A stretch of DNA of 64,000 bases from Nannocystis sp. RBIL2 (GTDB lineage: Bacteria; Myxococcota_A; Polyangia; Nannocystales; Nannocystaceae): assembly GCF_026626745.1 (NCBI RefSeq), contig NZ_JAPNJW010000001.1, positions 3,146,001 to 3,210,000 on the forward strand, read 5' to 3'. How positions within the stretch are numbered: position 1 is the first letter of the stretch; the number at the start of each line of letters is the position of its first letter. The position numbers and the translations under genes were made by a program. Of this stretch, positions 1-8,830 are shown in pieces. The notes below the pieces were generated by a model. The model did no database searches. It saw nothing but the letters and a program-made list of their open reading frames with translations, and was not told where the DNA came from.

Positions 1-1251
1 GCCGAACGCGATCTCGGCCTTCGCCGACACCAGCGTCAGCGCCACCTCGACCTTGTAGTATTTATAGACGGTGTGGTTCTTCGGCCACTCCTTGTAGCCC
101 CACTCGTACTCGAGGCTGCCGGCGAACACCTCGACCTCGACCGAGAAGGTCCAGCCGATCTTCGGCATCTTGTTGCCGAGCGCCTTGAAGAACTCGATGA
201 GCCCGAGGATCTGCTTGCGCAGGTTCAGCACGAACTCGATGAACTCGGCGGCCTTGAACGACTGCGTCCAGTCCTTGCCGTTGCGGGTGAACGTGAAGCT
301 CTTGGCAGTCGCCAGCGTGCGGCTGTCGACCGCGCCGCCGGTCTCGTACTTGTCGGACGAGTAGTCGCGGCCGCGGATCGTGCCGAGCTGCTGGGTCTGG
401 GTGATCGTGTCGTGGCGGTTGCCGGACGACTCCGTGCGGCGATACAGCTCGGTGTTGCCGCTCGTGCGCATCTCCTCCTTGGTCGACTGCGACGTGCGGG
501 CCATGCCGCGCGTCTCGGAGCTCGAGTTGTTGTCGTAGCTGACCTTGCCCTCTTTACCCCACGAGCTGGCCTTCTCGCGCTTGCGCACCGAGGGCAAGCT
601 GAGGCCGATCTTGAAGATGTCGGGCGGGTAGACCGCGATCTTGTGCTTCCAGCTGTAGAACGCCTTGGGCTGCGGCGCCGGGCGGGCCCCGCAGGCCGCC
701 ATCGTCACCACCCACACCGCCGGCGGCGGGAAGAAGAACTGGCGCAGGCCCGCGAAGAAGCCGATGCGCGTGATGTTGGCGAGGCGGTTCCTGAACCAGT
801 TGGGCTCGTAGCTGACCGCGACCTCGTGGACCGGCCCGCGCAGCACCTTCGCCGGGCCGAGGTTGGCCGGCGGCTGGACCGTCAACGCCGGGTGCCCGGG
901 CGAGTAGCCGGGGCCGCCGGAGGCCTTGACCGTGATCGTGTCGGCGTCGATGACCTCGAACCTGTCCGTCACCCGCGGGTTGCGCTTGTTCGGCGAGTGG
1001 ACCTGGTTGGTCATGATCTTGCCGCGCCCCTGGTCGAGCCAGAACGCGACGCTCTTGATCTCCCGCTTGTCGGCCACGCCGCAGTGCTTGCAGCTGAACT
1101 CGAGCTTGTCGAAGTCGCACGGCGGGACCTTGCGCGGCTGCTGCTTCTGGCAGGTCGCGCACGGCTTGTTGGCCGGCTGACCGGCCTTGCTCTTCAGGGC
1201 GGGCGGCGGCGTCTTGCGCGGCGCGGGTCTCGGGGCTGGTCTTTGGGTCAT
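1..1251 (-). CDS. Secretion-system-associated protein, C-terminus cut by window edge
   Basis: An open frame of 417 codons runs from ATG at 1251 to the window edge without a stop, so the C-terminus is missing. The N-terminus is Pro/Lys-rich and contains a CxxC pair (CATCQKQ), followed by a second CxxC (CKHCG). The middle is rich in Ser, Thr and Arg. The last visible part (MPKIGWTFSVEVEVFAGSLEYE) is beta-rich with alternating hydrophobic residues. The start overlaps the stop of the upstream gene by four bases (ATGA), so the two are translationally coupled. The pair resembles small accessory genes found beside PAAR/VgrG genes of type VI or contractile systems. That comparison is from memory and tentative; no enzyme motif is visible. 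Confidence 0.75.
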   Translation of the reverse strand, partial: MTQRPAPRPAPRKTPPPALKSKAGQPANKPCATCQKQQPRKVPPCDFDKLEFSCKHCGVADKREIKSVAFWLDQGRGKIMTNQVHSPNKRNPRVTDRFEVIDADTITVKASGGPGYSPGHPALTVQPPANLGPAKVLRGPVHEVAVSYEPNWFRNRLANITRIGFFAGLRQFFFPPPAVWVVTMAACGARPAPQPKAFYSWKHKIAVYPPDIFKIGLSLPSVRKREKASSWGKEGKVSYDNNSSSETRGMARTSQSTKEEMRTSGNTELYRRTESSGNRHDTITQTQQLGTIRGRDYSSDKYETGGAVDSRTLATAKSFTFTRNGKDWTQSFKAAEFIEFVLNLRKQILGLIEFFKALGNKMPKIGWTFSVEVEVFAGSLEYEWGYKEWPKNHTVYKYYKVEVALTLVSAKAEIAFG

Positions 1252-1598
1252 GTCTCTGCCGGGCTCCCGTACAGGCTGGCGAGCAGCTCCATCGGCTCGG
1301 GCCACGATTGCAGCTCTTCGAGGTTGTGCAGCACCCCGATCGCGTCGTCGGAGTCGGCGAACCGCTCGTCGAACAGCGACGCGACCTCGAGGTGGCGCAG
1401 CAGCGACACCTCCTCGACGAGCCCGAGTTGCAGCCCGCGAGCCAGCCGCCGCTCGACCCACGCGCCAGCAACCTCGTCCGTCGCCTCGGCCCACCGCTCG
1501 GGGTGCGCGTCGCGGAGGTGGACGACCCCCCCCGCGACCAAGCGTCGGCGCGACAGGTTCGTCAGGGCCTCGATCTGCGGACGACGGATCTTGAGCAT
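1248..1598 (-). CDS. Small conserved protein upstream of the secretion-associated gene
   Basis: This gene encodes 116 aa, starting MLKIRRPQIEAL. I chose ATG 1598 rather than the in-frame ATG at 1631 because the MLKIR start looks like the natural N-terminus and the extra residues are Arg-rich filler. The protein is mostly helical and charged, with no signal peptide or membrane segment. It ends in an ATGA overlap with the next gene, so the two form one transcription unit. Proteins with this start occur next to PAAR-like and VgrG genes in Proteobacteria and Myxococcota, where they are thought to be accessory or chaperone-like. The role here is inferred from that association only. Confidence 0.7.
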   Translation of the reverse strand: MLKIRRPQIEALTNLSRRRLVAGGVVHLRDAHPERWAEATDEVAGAWVERRLARGLQLGLVEEVSLLRHLEVASLFDERFADSDDAIGVLHNLEELQSWPEPMELLASLYGSPAET

Positions 1599-1871
1599 GG
1601 GCACCGTGACCGAGCGACGGGGCTCGACCATAGCGAACGGCTCCGCGTCCGCCTACAGCGTTCTGCGAGCACGGCGCGCGATACCGCGACGCGCAGGCCA
1701 CGCTGTGCGCGTCGCTTCGCGCGTCGCAGCCTCGCGCCGCGGCTCGCCATGGTCAGGTGACCGACGCCCGCGGCCCGTATCGTGCTTCGCCGCGCCGGGG
1801 TCGAACGACTGTCCGCATGCCCTCGCGCGCCCCCGAGCGAGCCGCGGCGCAAGTGCTACGATCGCGCCGTC
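1599..1871. other. Intergenic region between divergent genes
   Basis: About 270 bases separate a minus-strand operon from a plus-strand lipoprotein gene, so promoters for both should lie here. I see no clear promoter hexamers, repeats or RNA gene. Overlapping frames in this stretch are Arg-rich shadows. Confidence 0.4.
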
Positions 1872-2342
1872 ATGCACCGGAAGATCCTCCTCGCCATCTC
1901 GCTCGCGTGCCTGCCCTCGACCGGCTGCGACTCGCAGGCGTGTACGCTCATCGGTTGCGGCAGCACGTTCCAGATCGCGCTGCAGCGCGACGCCTGGACC
2001 GCCGGCGAGTACACGATCACGGTGGTCGCCGACGACAAGACGATCGAGTGCACCGCGACGCTGCCGCTGCAGTGCGAGGCGCCCCCCGCCTGCCCGCAAG
2101 ATTCGCCGTTCATCCTGGGCCTCGAGGGCTGCGCGCTCGACCCGTCGCAACACAAGCTCGGCAACGTCGAGTTCCAGCAAGGCCACGCCCCCAAGTCCGT
2201 CGCGGTGCAGGTCCACCAGGACGGCGCGCTGCTCGGCGAGGGCCAGTACTCGCCGACGTACTCCGAGTCGCAGCCCAACGGCCCCGACTGCGAGCCGACC
2301 TGCGTCGGCGCCGACTCGGTCACGCTCGCGCTGAAGCAATAA
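1872..2342 (+). CDS. Small Cys-containing lipoprotein
   Basis: This 156-aa protein starts MHRKILLAISLACLPSTGC, a short signal peptide ending in a lipobox (PSTGC) with the lipidated Cys at residue 19. The frame is open further upstream, but this ATG is the only one that makes a signal peptide. The mature part has about ten Cys, suggesting disulfides in the periplasm or outside the cell, and ends in a beta-rich segment. There is no recognised domain. It is a lone gene, followed by a stretch with repeated GGACATGTC palindromes. Confidence 0.8.
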   Translation: MHRKILLAISLACLPSTGCDSQACTLIGCGSTFQIALQRDAWTAGEYTITVVADDKTIECTATLPLQCEAPPACPQDSPFILGLEGCALDPSQHKLGNVEFQQGHAPKSVAVQVHQDGALLGEGQYSPTYSESQPNGPDCEPTCVGADSVTLALKQ

Positions 2343-2364
2343 ATTCTTTGGCCCGCGAGGACAT

Positions 2365-2420
2365 GTCGCCAAGGACATGTCCCTCTGCGCCGGTCCCATT
2401 CGACATGTTCATTGAGACAT
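2365..2420. repeat. Cluster of GGACATGTC-type short palindromes
   Basis: Within 55 bases after the lipoprotein stop there are two copies of GGACATGTC (the second extends to GGACATGTCC) and two diverged GACATG copies. GGACATGTCC is a perfect 10-bp palindrome. The same core recurs near 6920 and 14810, and related sequences occur near 4457 and 38464. It may act as a protein-binding site or a miniature repeat. Confidence 0.5.
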
Positions 2421-2445
2421 GAGCGGGGCCGGGCGCTGATGGAAG

Positions 2446-3657
2446 ATGAAAGGCCCCGCCGCTCGACGTCGTCACCTCGCCGCGGGCGACCGCTTCAATT
2501 GCCGAGACGGCCGCGCGACGCGCCGCAAGCGGGCGCGTGACGGCGATCGCCTCGCGCCCGCGCAGCCGCGGCGCCCCGCCGATTTGCCCGCACGCTTCTT
2601 TATTGAAAGAAGCGTGCTGTCGCTCGATCCACTGCGCCCGGACGATCTCGGCGAATCGCGCGAACGGGCGCGGCTCGCCGCGCACGGCGGGGGCGGCGTA
2701 CTCGCGCCGTATGGCCCTGCCCGCGCGAGCTTGCGGCCGCTGGTGTTGGTCCACGGGATCCACGGCCACCCCGGCGAGCTGCGGGCGCTGGCGGAGCGGG
2801 CGGTGGCGCTCGGCGAAATCCAGCCGTACCTGTTCCTGTACGACGACCTCGGGCGCTACCTCGACCGCAGCGGCGACGATCTCGCTCGCGCCCTCGCGCA
2901 GCTCGCCTGTCACGCGCCGCGACCGGACGTCGTGATCGTCGCCCACTCGATGGGCGGCATCGTCGCGCGCTGCGCCCTCAACTCGCTCACCGAGCCGCGG
3001 TGGTTCCCTCTGTTCACCCATCGCCGGCTGCGGCGCGGCAAGGTCCGCGTGCGCGGCAGCGCGGAGGCGGTGCACGCCGGCGTGCGCCTCGAAGCCGCCT
3101 GCGCCGCCGACTTCGCCGCCGTCGATCTGCTGGCGATCGACACCCCGTGGTCCGGCTTCGCCGCCCCGCGCGTCGATCTGCGCAACCTGTGGCGACGCGA
3201 GCGGGCCTGGGTCGACATGGTCTCCAACAGCGCCGTGCTGACGCGCCTGCACTCGGTCGCCTTGCCGGCCCACTTCCGCGTGCATCACCTCGAGGCCGAC
3301 CCGCGCGCCGCCGGCCTCGCCGACGACAAGATCCGCACCCTCGGCGACCTCGCCGACGCCGACCTCCTCCGCTTTCAGCGAGCGATCCTCGGCGATCGTC
3401 GCGCCCTCGGCAGCGATCCACGCGATCGCAACCTGTTCGCGGCGCTCACCGGCGAGCGCAGCTTCCCCGCCCTCGCGGCCGGCCTGCGCGCGAGCGGGCC
3501 CCTCGCCGCGTCGGCGTTCCGCGCCGAGCTGCTGCGCGCGGTCCCGCGGCTGGCCGGCAGCCACACCTCCGTGCTCGGCAACACGGCCCTGTTCGCGCTG
3601 CTCGACGAGCTGCTCGTCCGCGGCGCCACCGAGGTCCTCCGGTCGGCGCGCCCGTGA
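2446..3657 (+). CDS. Alpha/beta hydrolase (lipase/acyltransferase-like)
   Basis: The predicted hydrolase core begins with VLVHGIHGHPGEL (oxyanion HG), followed by the nucleophile elbow AHSMGG. This is the classic alpha/beta hydrolase serine triad layout, close to PGAP1/LipA-type lipases. There is no convincing signal peptide, so it is probably cytoplasmic. The start is uncertain. The first ~55 residues from ATG 2446 are Arg-rich and poorly coding-like, and an in-frame GTG at 2614 lies inside a perfect hairpin (2591-2616) and would give about 347 aa. Substrate is unknown. The next gene (SIMPL) follows after 51 bases and could be cotranscribed. Confidence 0.8.
   Translation: MKGPAARRRHLAAGDRFNCRDGRATRRKRARDGDRLAPAQPRRPADLPARFFIERSVLSLDPLRPDDLGESRERARLAAHGGGGVLAPYGPARASLRPLVLVHGIHGHPGELRALAERAVALGEIQPYLFLYDDLGRYLDRSGDDLARALAQLACHAPRPDVVIVAHSMGGIVARCALNSLTEPRWFPLFTHRRLRRGKVRVRGSAEAVHAGVRLEAACAADFAAVDLLAIDTPWSGFAAPRVDLRNLWRRERAWVDMVSNSAVLTRLHSVALPAHFRVHHLEADPRAAGLADDKIRTLGDLADADLLRFQRAILGDRRALGSDPRDRNLFAALTGERSFPALAAGLRASGPLAASAFRAELLRAVPRLAGSHTSVLGNTALFALLDELLVRGATEVLRSARP
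2591..2616 (+). promoter_or_regulatory. Perfect 11-bp hairpin overlapping a possible GTG start
   Basis: CACGCTTCTTT and AAAGAAGCGTG are exact reverse complements separated by a 4-base loop. The right arm contains an in-frame GTG at 2614-2616 of the alpha/beta hydrolase. It could be a terminator in either direction or a structure masking translation start. No U-tract follows. Confidence 0.45.
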
Positions 3658-3708
3658 ATTGACCGAGCTCTTACAATCACCCCGCGGGGCCGAGCCTACG
3701 CTGGGAGC

Positions 3709-4458
3709 ATGCATCGCTTGACGCTCGTCCTCCTCGCGCTCGCCGGTTGTCAGCCCCCGCCCTGCCTCCGCGAGACTCCGACAGTGATCGCCTGGTCGCC
3801 CACAGAACACGCCGCCACGCCGGTGCCCGGGCGCACGATCACAGTCTCGGGCGCCGCCGAGATCCTCACCGCCCCCGACACCTTCGAGTTGACGATCGGC
3901 TTCGACCTCCAGGCGACCAGCCTCGAGCAGGCCCGCGACGACAGCCGCCGGCGGGCCGCCGCCCTGCTCGACGTCGTCTCCCAGAGATCGATCCCCGACA
4001 GCGACGTGCAGACGCAAGATCTCGCCCTGCAGCCGCGCTACGACAACTACGAGCACCGCAAGATCGTCGGCTACCAGGCCACGCGCAACCTGGTCGTCAC
4101 GCTGCACGACCTCGACGACGTCGAACCTGTCCTTTACGACATGCTCGCGGCCGGCGCCAACCGGGTCGACCGCGTGCAGTTCCACAGCAGCGTCGTGCGC
4201 GACAAGCGGGCCGAGGCGCGCGTCCTCGCCGTCCAGGCCGCGCGCGACAAGGCCACGGCGATGGCCGAGGCGCTCGGCCAGGCGCTGGGCGAGCCGCTGC
4301 GCGTCGACGAGGTCGCAGTCGACACCTGGCGCCCGCCCGCCATGAACAACTTCGCTTTGACGAACGACTCGACCCCGCAGATCAGCGACACCGTGGCGAC
4401 CGGGCGGATCCGCGTGCAGGCCAACGTCTCCGTCACCTTCGCGCTGGTCCGCCAGTGA
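3709..4458 (+). CDS. SIMPL (DUF541) domain lipoprotein
   Basis: This 249-aa protein has a lipoprotein signal (MHRLTLVLLALAGC, Cys 14). The rest fits the SIMPL/DUF541 family: an opening ITVSGAAEILTAPDTFELTI strand pattern, a helical block with EQARDDSRRRAAALLDVV, a QTQDLALQPRYD segment, YQATRNLVVTLHDLDDV, and a C-terminal RIRVQANVSVTFAL strand. Family members include periplasmic BP26/YggE proteins of poorly defined function, linked to oxidative-stress protection and oligomeric channel-like assemblies. Length matches the family. It probably sits on a membrane facing the periplasm. Confidence 0.88.
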   Translation: MHRLTLVLLALAGCQPPPCLRETPTVIAWSPTEHAATPVPGRTITVSGAAEILTAPDTFELTIGFDLQATSLEQARDDSRRRAAALLDVVSQRSIPDSDVQTQDLALQPRYDNYEHRKIVGYQATRNLVVTLHDLDDVEPVLYDMLAAGANRVDRVQFHSSVVRDKRAEARVLAVQAARDKATAMAEALGQALGEPLRVDEVAVDTWRPPAMNNFALTNDSTPQISDTVATGRIRVQANVSVTFALVRQ

Positions 4459-4549
4459 CATGTTCTTTTAAAGATCCAGTCGGCGATCGCATTCTTGCGA
4501 GTCGCTGACACGCTCTGCTCCCCGGTGTAAGCTCCTCCGCACCAACTAC

Positions 4550-5548
4550 ATGGAAAAACTCCCCGCGCGCTCTTTCGTGGCGCTGTCCCTCCTCGCCTTT
4601 GCCTGCCGCGAACCGACCGCAGGCACCGACTCCGGCGGGGCGATGAATACGACCACCGATACGGGCACCAGCACCGAGCCCTCCGTCCCGACCGGCCCGA
4701 CCGACACCACCAGCGAATCCACCGACACCGAAGGCACGTGGCGACGGATCTGCGACGGGTCGGACGCTTTGAGGCTGACCCTGCGCACCGTGGGCGGCGA
4801 ACTGGTCCACACCGAGCTCCTGCGCGAGCTCGGCTGGAGCTACCTCTACGTGCGCGGTGATTGTCGCTACTGGGTCATGGGCGACGACCAGAGCAACTTG
4901 CAATATTGGCGGGTCACCCACACCGGCACGCTGTCTGCCGAGCAGGAGGAGGAGCTCTCACGCGCCGTGAACTACGATCGCTGGGCCGAATTGGCCGGGC
5001 ATTACTTCGTCCCGGAGAGCGAGAACTCCCCCGGCTACGAGATCCAGTACTCGGACGGCGTCTCGACGATCCGCTGCGCAGAGATGTGTCCCCCGGCCGC
5101 CGACGCGCCCGACGTGCTCAAGGACATGACCAAGCCGGCCCGCGAGTGGATCCCCCGCCTGTGGAAGGAGGGCGAATCGATGGAGCCCGGCGCGCCGCTC
5201 CGCGTCGACGTCCTGCGCCTGCCGAGTTCCCAGCCGCTCGACGAGGACGAATGCGCGTTGGCGTGGACGTTCGCTCTCGATCCGAAGTCGATCTCGCGCG
5301 GCAACGACGACCCACCCGGCAGCGTTGCGATCGCCGACGGGGACACCACGTCCAAGCTGCGGTCGCTGCGCGAGCAGTACCTCGCTGGCGACGTCTCGCC
5401 GGGAATGTGTAATCCCGTGCTCCTCGACGGACCATTCCGGTTCTACGAGCCCGCCGACGTCCTCACCGGCTTCTCGCTGTGGATGCGCGACGCGATCCCG
5501 TTCGAAACGGCTGACGGGCGCGTCGAAATCCCCAGCGTCCCGCTCTGA
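4550..5548 (+). CDS. Lipoprotein of unknown function with Thr/Ser linker
   Basis: This 332-aa protein starts MEKLPARSFVALSLLAFAC, with a lipobox (LAFAC). A Thr/Ser/Asp/Pro linker runs from about residue 22 to 63, the usual spacer of surface lipoproteins in this group. The folded part contains several Cys and Trp residues and has no recognisable catalytic motif. It stands alone. The diverged ACATGTTC palindrome after the preceding gene lies about 90 bases upstream. Confidence 0.82.
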   Translation: MEKLPARSFVALSLLAFACREPTAGTDSGGAMNTTTDTGTSTEPSVPTGPTDTTSESTDTEGTWRRICDGSDALRLTLRTVGGELVHTELLRELGWSYLYVRGDCRYWVMGDDQSNLQYWRVTHTGTLSAEQEEELSRAVNYDRWAELAGHYFVPESENSPGYEIQYSDGVSTIRCAEMCPPAADAPDVLKDMTKPAREWIPRLWKEGESMEPGAPLRVDVLRLPSSQPLDEDECALAWTFALDPKSISRGNDDPPGSVAIADGDTTSKLRSLREQYLAGDVSPGMCNPVLLDGPFRFYEPADVLTGFSLWMRDAIPFETADGRVEIPSVPL

Positions 5549-5870
5549 ACCCGCGCCTGCTGCGAGCGGCCGCGCTGTCGGAGCACCGGTCGAGGACGTC
5601 CTGGGCCCTGGCCTGGCACCTGGTCTTCCGCAAGCTCGGTGCTCAGGTCCCTCGGGCTGGTGACCTACCCGAACCCCGGTCACGCGCTCTTTCTGCCCGA
5701 GGAGGCCGTCCGACGCCTGGCTGCGAAAGCAGGCGCGAACAAAGCGGTCCTCGGTCGCTGGCGCGCGCCAGGGCGCGTCGTTCAAGCTGACCTTCGAGGT
5801 GCGCCCAGAAATTTCGGGCGTTCGCGAGATCCGTCACGGAAATCGCGGCGGCCGGGAAATTACCCGCCAC
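5549..5870. other. Intergenic region without recognisable gene
   Basis: About 320 bases without a convincing coding frame. Frames on both strands are short and Arg/Pro-rich. Only a weak GGTCCCTCGGG half of the dispersed hairpin family is visible near 5647. Confidence 0.4.
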
Positions 5871-6905
5871 ATGTCGTCGACGCGCGCTTCGGAGCTCCAG
5901 ACCCGTATCGTCCTCATCACCTCGCTCGTGGGAGCCTCGGGCTGTCCAGTACAGGGTGATCTAGGGTCTTACACGGATTCGAACCCAGGCTCGGAGTCGG
6001 GCTCGGGGACGGACACGACCCCGGTCACCGCGACCATGAGCGCGAGCCTCACCGGCGACGAGCAACCGCTGACGACCACCGCGAACGGGCCGACCGGTAC
6101 CAGCGAGGGATCGACCGCCGACAGCGAAACCACCGAGACCACCGCGACCACCGCGACGACCACGACGTCGGCGGACACAACCACCACCCAGGGCGAAACG
6201 ACCGCCGTGGAGACCGGCGAGACCGGCGAGACCGCGAGCACGGGCGGGCAGGATCCGGTGTGTGCCGACGGCGAACCAGGGCCCGACGACTACGCGCGGG
6301 TGCTGTTCGACGTGTGGCCGGAGATCGTCGGCAACGAGCAGAAGTTCACCGGCGTGTGTACGGTCGTCGAGGTCACGCAGCCCGACCTCTTCGAGATCTC
6401 GCTCGACTGCGGCGACCGCACGGCGATCGTCGAGGTCGCGGTCGCACCGGTCGAGTTCACGCTGTCGCTGCAGCCGGGGCAGGTGCTGCAGCTCGATTGG
6501 CTGGCCCGGGGCGGGATCTTCTGGACCAATCAATGGCTGGCGCTGCGCGACGAGACCCTCGACCCGCCGTTGCTGCTCGCCGCCCACGAGGCCGACACCG
6601 CGCTGCCCGCCGGGCTGCCTGAATTCCTGGCGCCGATCTCGATCAGCTTCGACGGGGACAGCTGCGGCGTGCCGGTCGACTGCCACGACAACGACTCGTA
6701 CGAGCGCCTCCTGCTCGAGTTCGTCGAAGCCGGTGACGTCGTCCTGGTGCCCGACCGGACCCGCGCCGATGTCGGTGACTACCGGGTGATCGTGAACTAC
6801 GCCCGGCGCCACCACGACCTCCACCAGATGGCCGGCGATTGCCCCAACCCGACCGACCCGGTGCCGCTGTACTTCCAGGGCTTGGCGCTGCTGCGAGATT
6901 TTTAA
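5871..6905 (+). CDS. Lipoprotein with long Thr-rich linker
   Basis: From ATG 5871 the protein has 344 aa. The N-terminus (TRIVLITSLVGASGC) is a lipoprotein signal. I prefer this start over an upstream in-frame one because the extension is Arg-rich. About 90 residues of Thr/Ser/Gly/Glu linker follow, then a globular domain with Cys pairs (VCADGEP, TGVCTVVEV, LDCGDRT, DSCGVPVDC). The globular part alternates short strands and may be disulfide-stabilised. No family recognised. The stop is followed directly by a repeat cluster. Confidence 0.82.
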   Translation: MSSTRASELQTRIVLITSLVGASGCPVQGDLGSYTDSNPGSESGSGTDTTPVTATMSASLTGDEQPLTTTANGPTGTSEGSTADSETTETTATTATTTTSADTTTTQGETTAVETGETGETASTGGQDPVCADGEPGPDDYARVLFDVWPEIVGNEQKFTGVCTVVEVTQPDLFEISLDCGDRTAIVEVAVAPVEFTLSLQPGQVLQLDWLARGGIFWTNQWLALRDETLDPPLLLAAHEADTALPAGLPEFLAPISISFDGDSCGVPVDCHDNDSYERLLLEFVEAGDVVLVPDRTRADVGDYRVIVNYARRHHDLHQMAGDCPNPTDPVPLYFQGLALLRDF

Positions 6906-6916
6906 TAAGATATGCC

Positions 6917-6970
6917 CCTGTGGACATGTCCTGATGGAAATGTCCTGATGGGAATGTCCTGATGGACATA
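6917..6970. repeat. Tandem ATGTCCTGATGG repeats
   Basis: Four imperfect units of ATGTCCTGATGG lie in tandem, the first within GGACATGTCC. They begin 12 bases after a lipoprotein stop and end in an AT-rich ATAATAAA. They belong to the same short palindromic family seen at 2365-2420. They are probably non-coding and possibly a transcription-end or binding region. Confidence 0.5.
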
Positions 6971-7224
6971 ATAAAGGCTCTGGCGACCTGCATGCAGCCG
7001 TCGCCGCTCCTTGAGTAGGTTCGGACCACCGGCCCGCTCAAGACTCGCCCGCGCCGACAAGGCGGCATCGAGGCCGAGCCCGAGAAACCGTCACAGGCTC
7101 AGCGAGTCAGCTGACCCGCCCGCGCTGCCTCGCTCGCTGGCGAGCCCCTCGAATCACGATTGGCAGGCAACGGAAGTAGACGCCGGAGCGAGCTGCCGTC
7201 GTGTCGGCCGCATTCGCTCCCGGC

Positions 7225-8685
7225 CTACCTCATCCCGGGCCCCTTCTTCGGCGCGGCCTTCTTCGGCGCGGCCTTCTTCGGCGCGGCCTTCTTCGACGCC
7301 GCCTTCTTCGACGCGGCCTTCTTCGGCGCGGCCTTCTTCGACGCCGCCTTCTTCGGCGCCGCCTTCTTCGACGCCGCTTTCTTCGGCGCGGCCTTCTTCG
7401 ACGCGGCCTTCTTCGGCGCGGCCTTCTTCGCTGCGGGGGCCTGCGCCGCGTCCCTCTCGCGCGTGAGGCGGCCGTACTCCGCCCAGAGGTCGAGGGGAGG
7501 CTTCACTGCGGCCGGCTTCTGAGCGGCCAGCCATTTGCGGAGCTGATCGGCCTCGGCGCCGCGCGAGAGCTCGCAGAGCCGGGTGAGTGGCTCGACGAGC
7601 TTGCTTGGATCGCGGGCGGCCTGAATCGAGAGCGCGAGGTCCCGCAGCACCGCCTCGCGCTCGTCGAGCTGCACGAAGGAGCGCTTCGAGTGGAGCACGG
7701 GGCCCGCAGTGCTCTGCGTCGAGCGCTCCGCGAGGAACAAGGCGTCGAGACCGGCCAGCGCCGACGTCACCTCACCACGGCCAAGGCGCGCCGCGAGGCT
7801 CAGGCGCTCGGCGCGACGAGGGAAGTCGGGGTTGCGCTCGAACGGTCGCGCCTCCTCGGCCGTGGCTTCCGCCTCGGCCCACAGGCCCTCCTCGAGGCAG
7901 CGCGCCGCATGCACGAGGAGGGCGCGGTGCAGCAGCTCCGGATCGCCGTGCGCCCGCAGGTCCTTCAGCAAGGCTCGCCCGTGCTCGACGACCTCCCGGA
8001 CCGGCCATCGCTCGAGCGCGTCGAGGCGGGCCGAGAGGAGCGCCGGATCGTCGGGGTGCAACGAGATGAAGAGGCCGTTCCGAACCCAGGTCGTGAGGTG
8101 CTCCGCGGAGCGCAGGCTCGAGTAGACGTACTCGGAGCGCATCCTGCCGGCGACATCGCCGGCTCGCTGCGACCAGGCCGCCAGGTCGTCGCTCACCGCC
8201 ACGAGCTCCTCGCAGAACGACGCGGGCGCCGCATCGCCGAGGACGCTCTTGGCGAGCCCCTCGAGGAGCGGCTCCCAGGCGGCCGCCTCACCGTCCCACA
8301 GATCGTGCACCCGATCGAAGTCCGGGTTCAGCAGCTCCGGGTCGAAGAGATCCGCGCTGGTCACGTCGTGTTCCTTGAGCAGCTGGCGGATCGGCTCGTC
8401 GACGTAGAACCCGTACACGAGATCCTGGTAGCTCGGCGACACGATCACACCCACCGCGCCCGACCGAATGCTTGTCACGATCGCGTCCCGCCCGGTGTTG
8501 TCGTTTTCGCCATCGTCGACGAAGCGCGCCGCCCCTTCGCCATCACCACCGAGCGCCGTCACGAAGGCGCGAGCTTCCGCCTCTCGAGCGAGCGACGGGC
8601 CGCGGAGGTAGAGCACCACCGGTCCGGCGCGCATCCGGTCAGGGAGGGAGCGAGGTGGGTGGCGACGCGAATCCGGCTTTGTCAT
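7225..8685 (-). CDS. Protein with histone-H1-like Lys/Ala tail
   Basis: This 486-aa protein has three parts. Residues ~20-110 hold VVLYLRGPSLAREAEARAF, then AIVTSIRSGAVGVIVSPSYQ, which weakly recalls a TIR/SEFIR-like fold; this is speculative. Residues ~110-400 are helical with repeat-like Leu/Ala patterns, perhaps TPR-like. The last ~70 residues are about twelve units of KKAAP/KKAAS, like histone H1 tails and bacterial HU/H1-like proteins that bind DNA non-specifically. The start MTKPDSRRHP at 8685 is preferred over an upstream ATG at 8712. No enzyme residues can be assigned with confidence. Confidence 0.75.
   Translation of the reverse strand: MTKPDSRRHPPRSLPDRMRAGPVVLYLRGPSLAREAEARAFVTALGGDGEGAARFVDDGENDNTGRDAIVTSIRSGAVGVIVSPSYQDLVYGFYVDEPIRQLLKEHDVTSADLFDPELLNPDFDRVHDLWDGEAAAWEPLLEGLAKSVLGDAAPASFCEELVAVSDDLAAWSQRAGDVAGRMRSEYVYSSLRSAEHLTTWVRNGLFISLHPDDPALLSARLDALERWPVREVVEHGRALLKDLRAHGDPELLHRALLVHAARCLEEGLWAEAEATAEEARPFERNPDFPRRAERLSLAARLGRGEVTSALAGLDALFLAERSTQSTAGPVLHSKRSFVQLDEREAVLRDLALSIQAARDPSKLVEPLTRLCELSRGAEADQLRKWLAAQKPAAVKPPLDLWAEYGRLTRERDAAQAPAAKKAAPKKAASKKAAPKKAASKKAAPKKAASKKAAPKKAASKKAASKKAAPKKAAPKKAAPKKGPGMR
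7243..7431 (-). repeat. 15-bp tandem repeat encoding KKAAP/KKAAS
   Basis: About twelve 15-bp units (plus strand CTTCTTCGGCGCGGC and CTTCTTCGACGCCGC variants) encode the Lys/Ala-rich tail. The unit length is a multiple of three, so gain or loss of units changes tail length without shifting the frame. Confidence 0.85.
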
Positions 8686-8830
8686 CTCGATGGCTCCGGC
8701 GGCGAGGCGCATGATACACGCGCCCGGTCCGCGCGCTCAGAGCTCATGACGCGCCCGCGCCCGGTTTGCCGCCACGCTCGAGCAGCGCCCGGCGCGAGCG
8801 GGGCACGTCGGCGACGGGTCGCGGCTGCGC

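Noticed and set aside
73..2334. 753-aa open frame on the plus strand
   Set aside because: It overlaps the minus-strand secretion-associated pair and the plus-strand lipoprotein in another frame, with Arg-rich composition.
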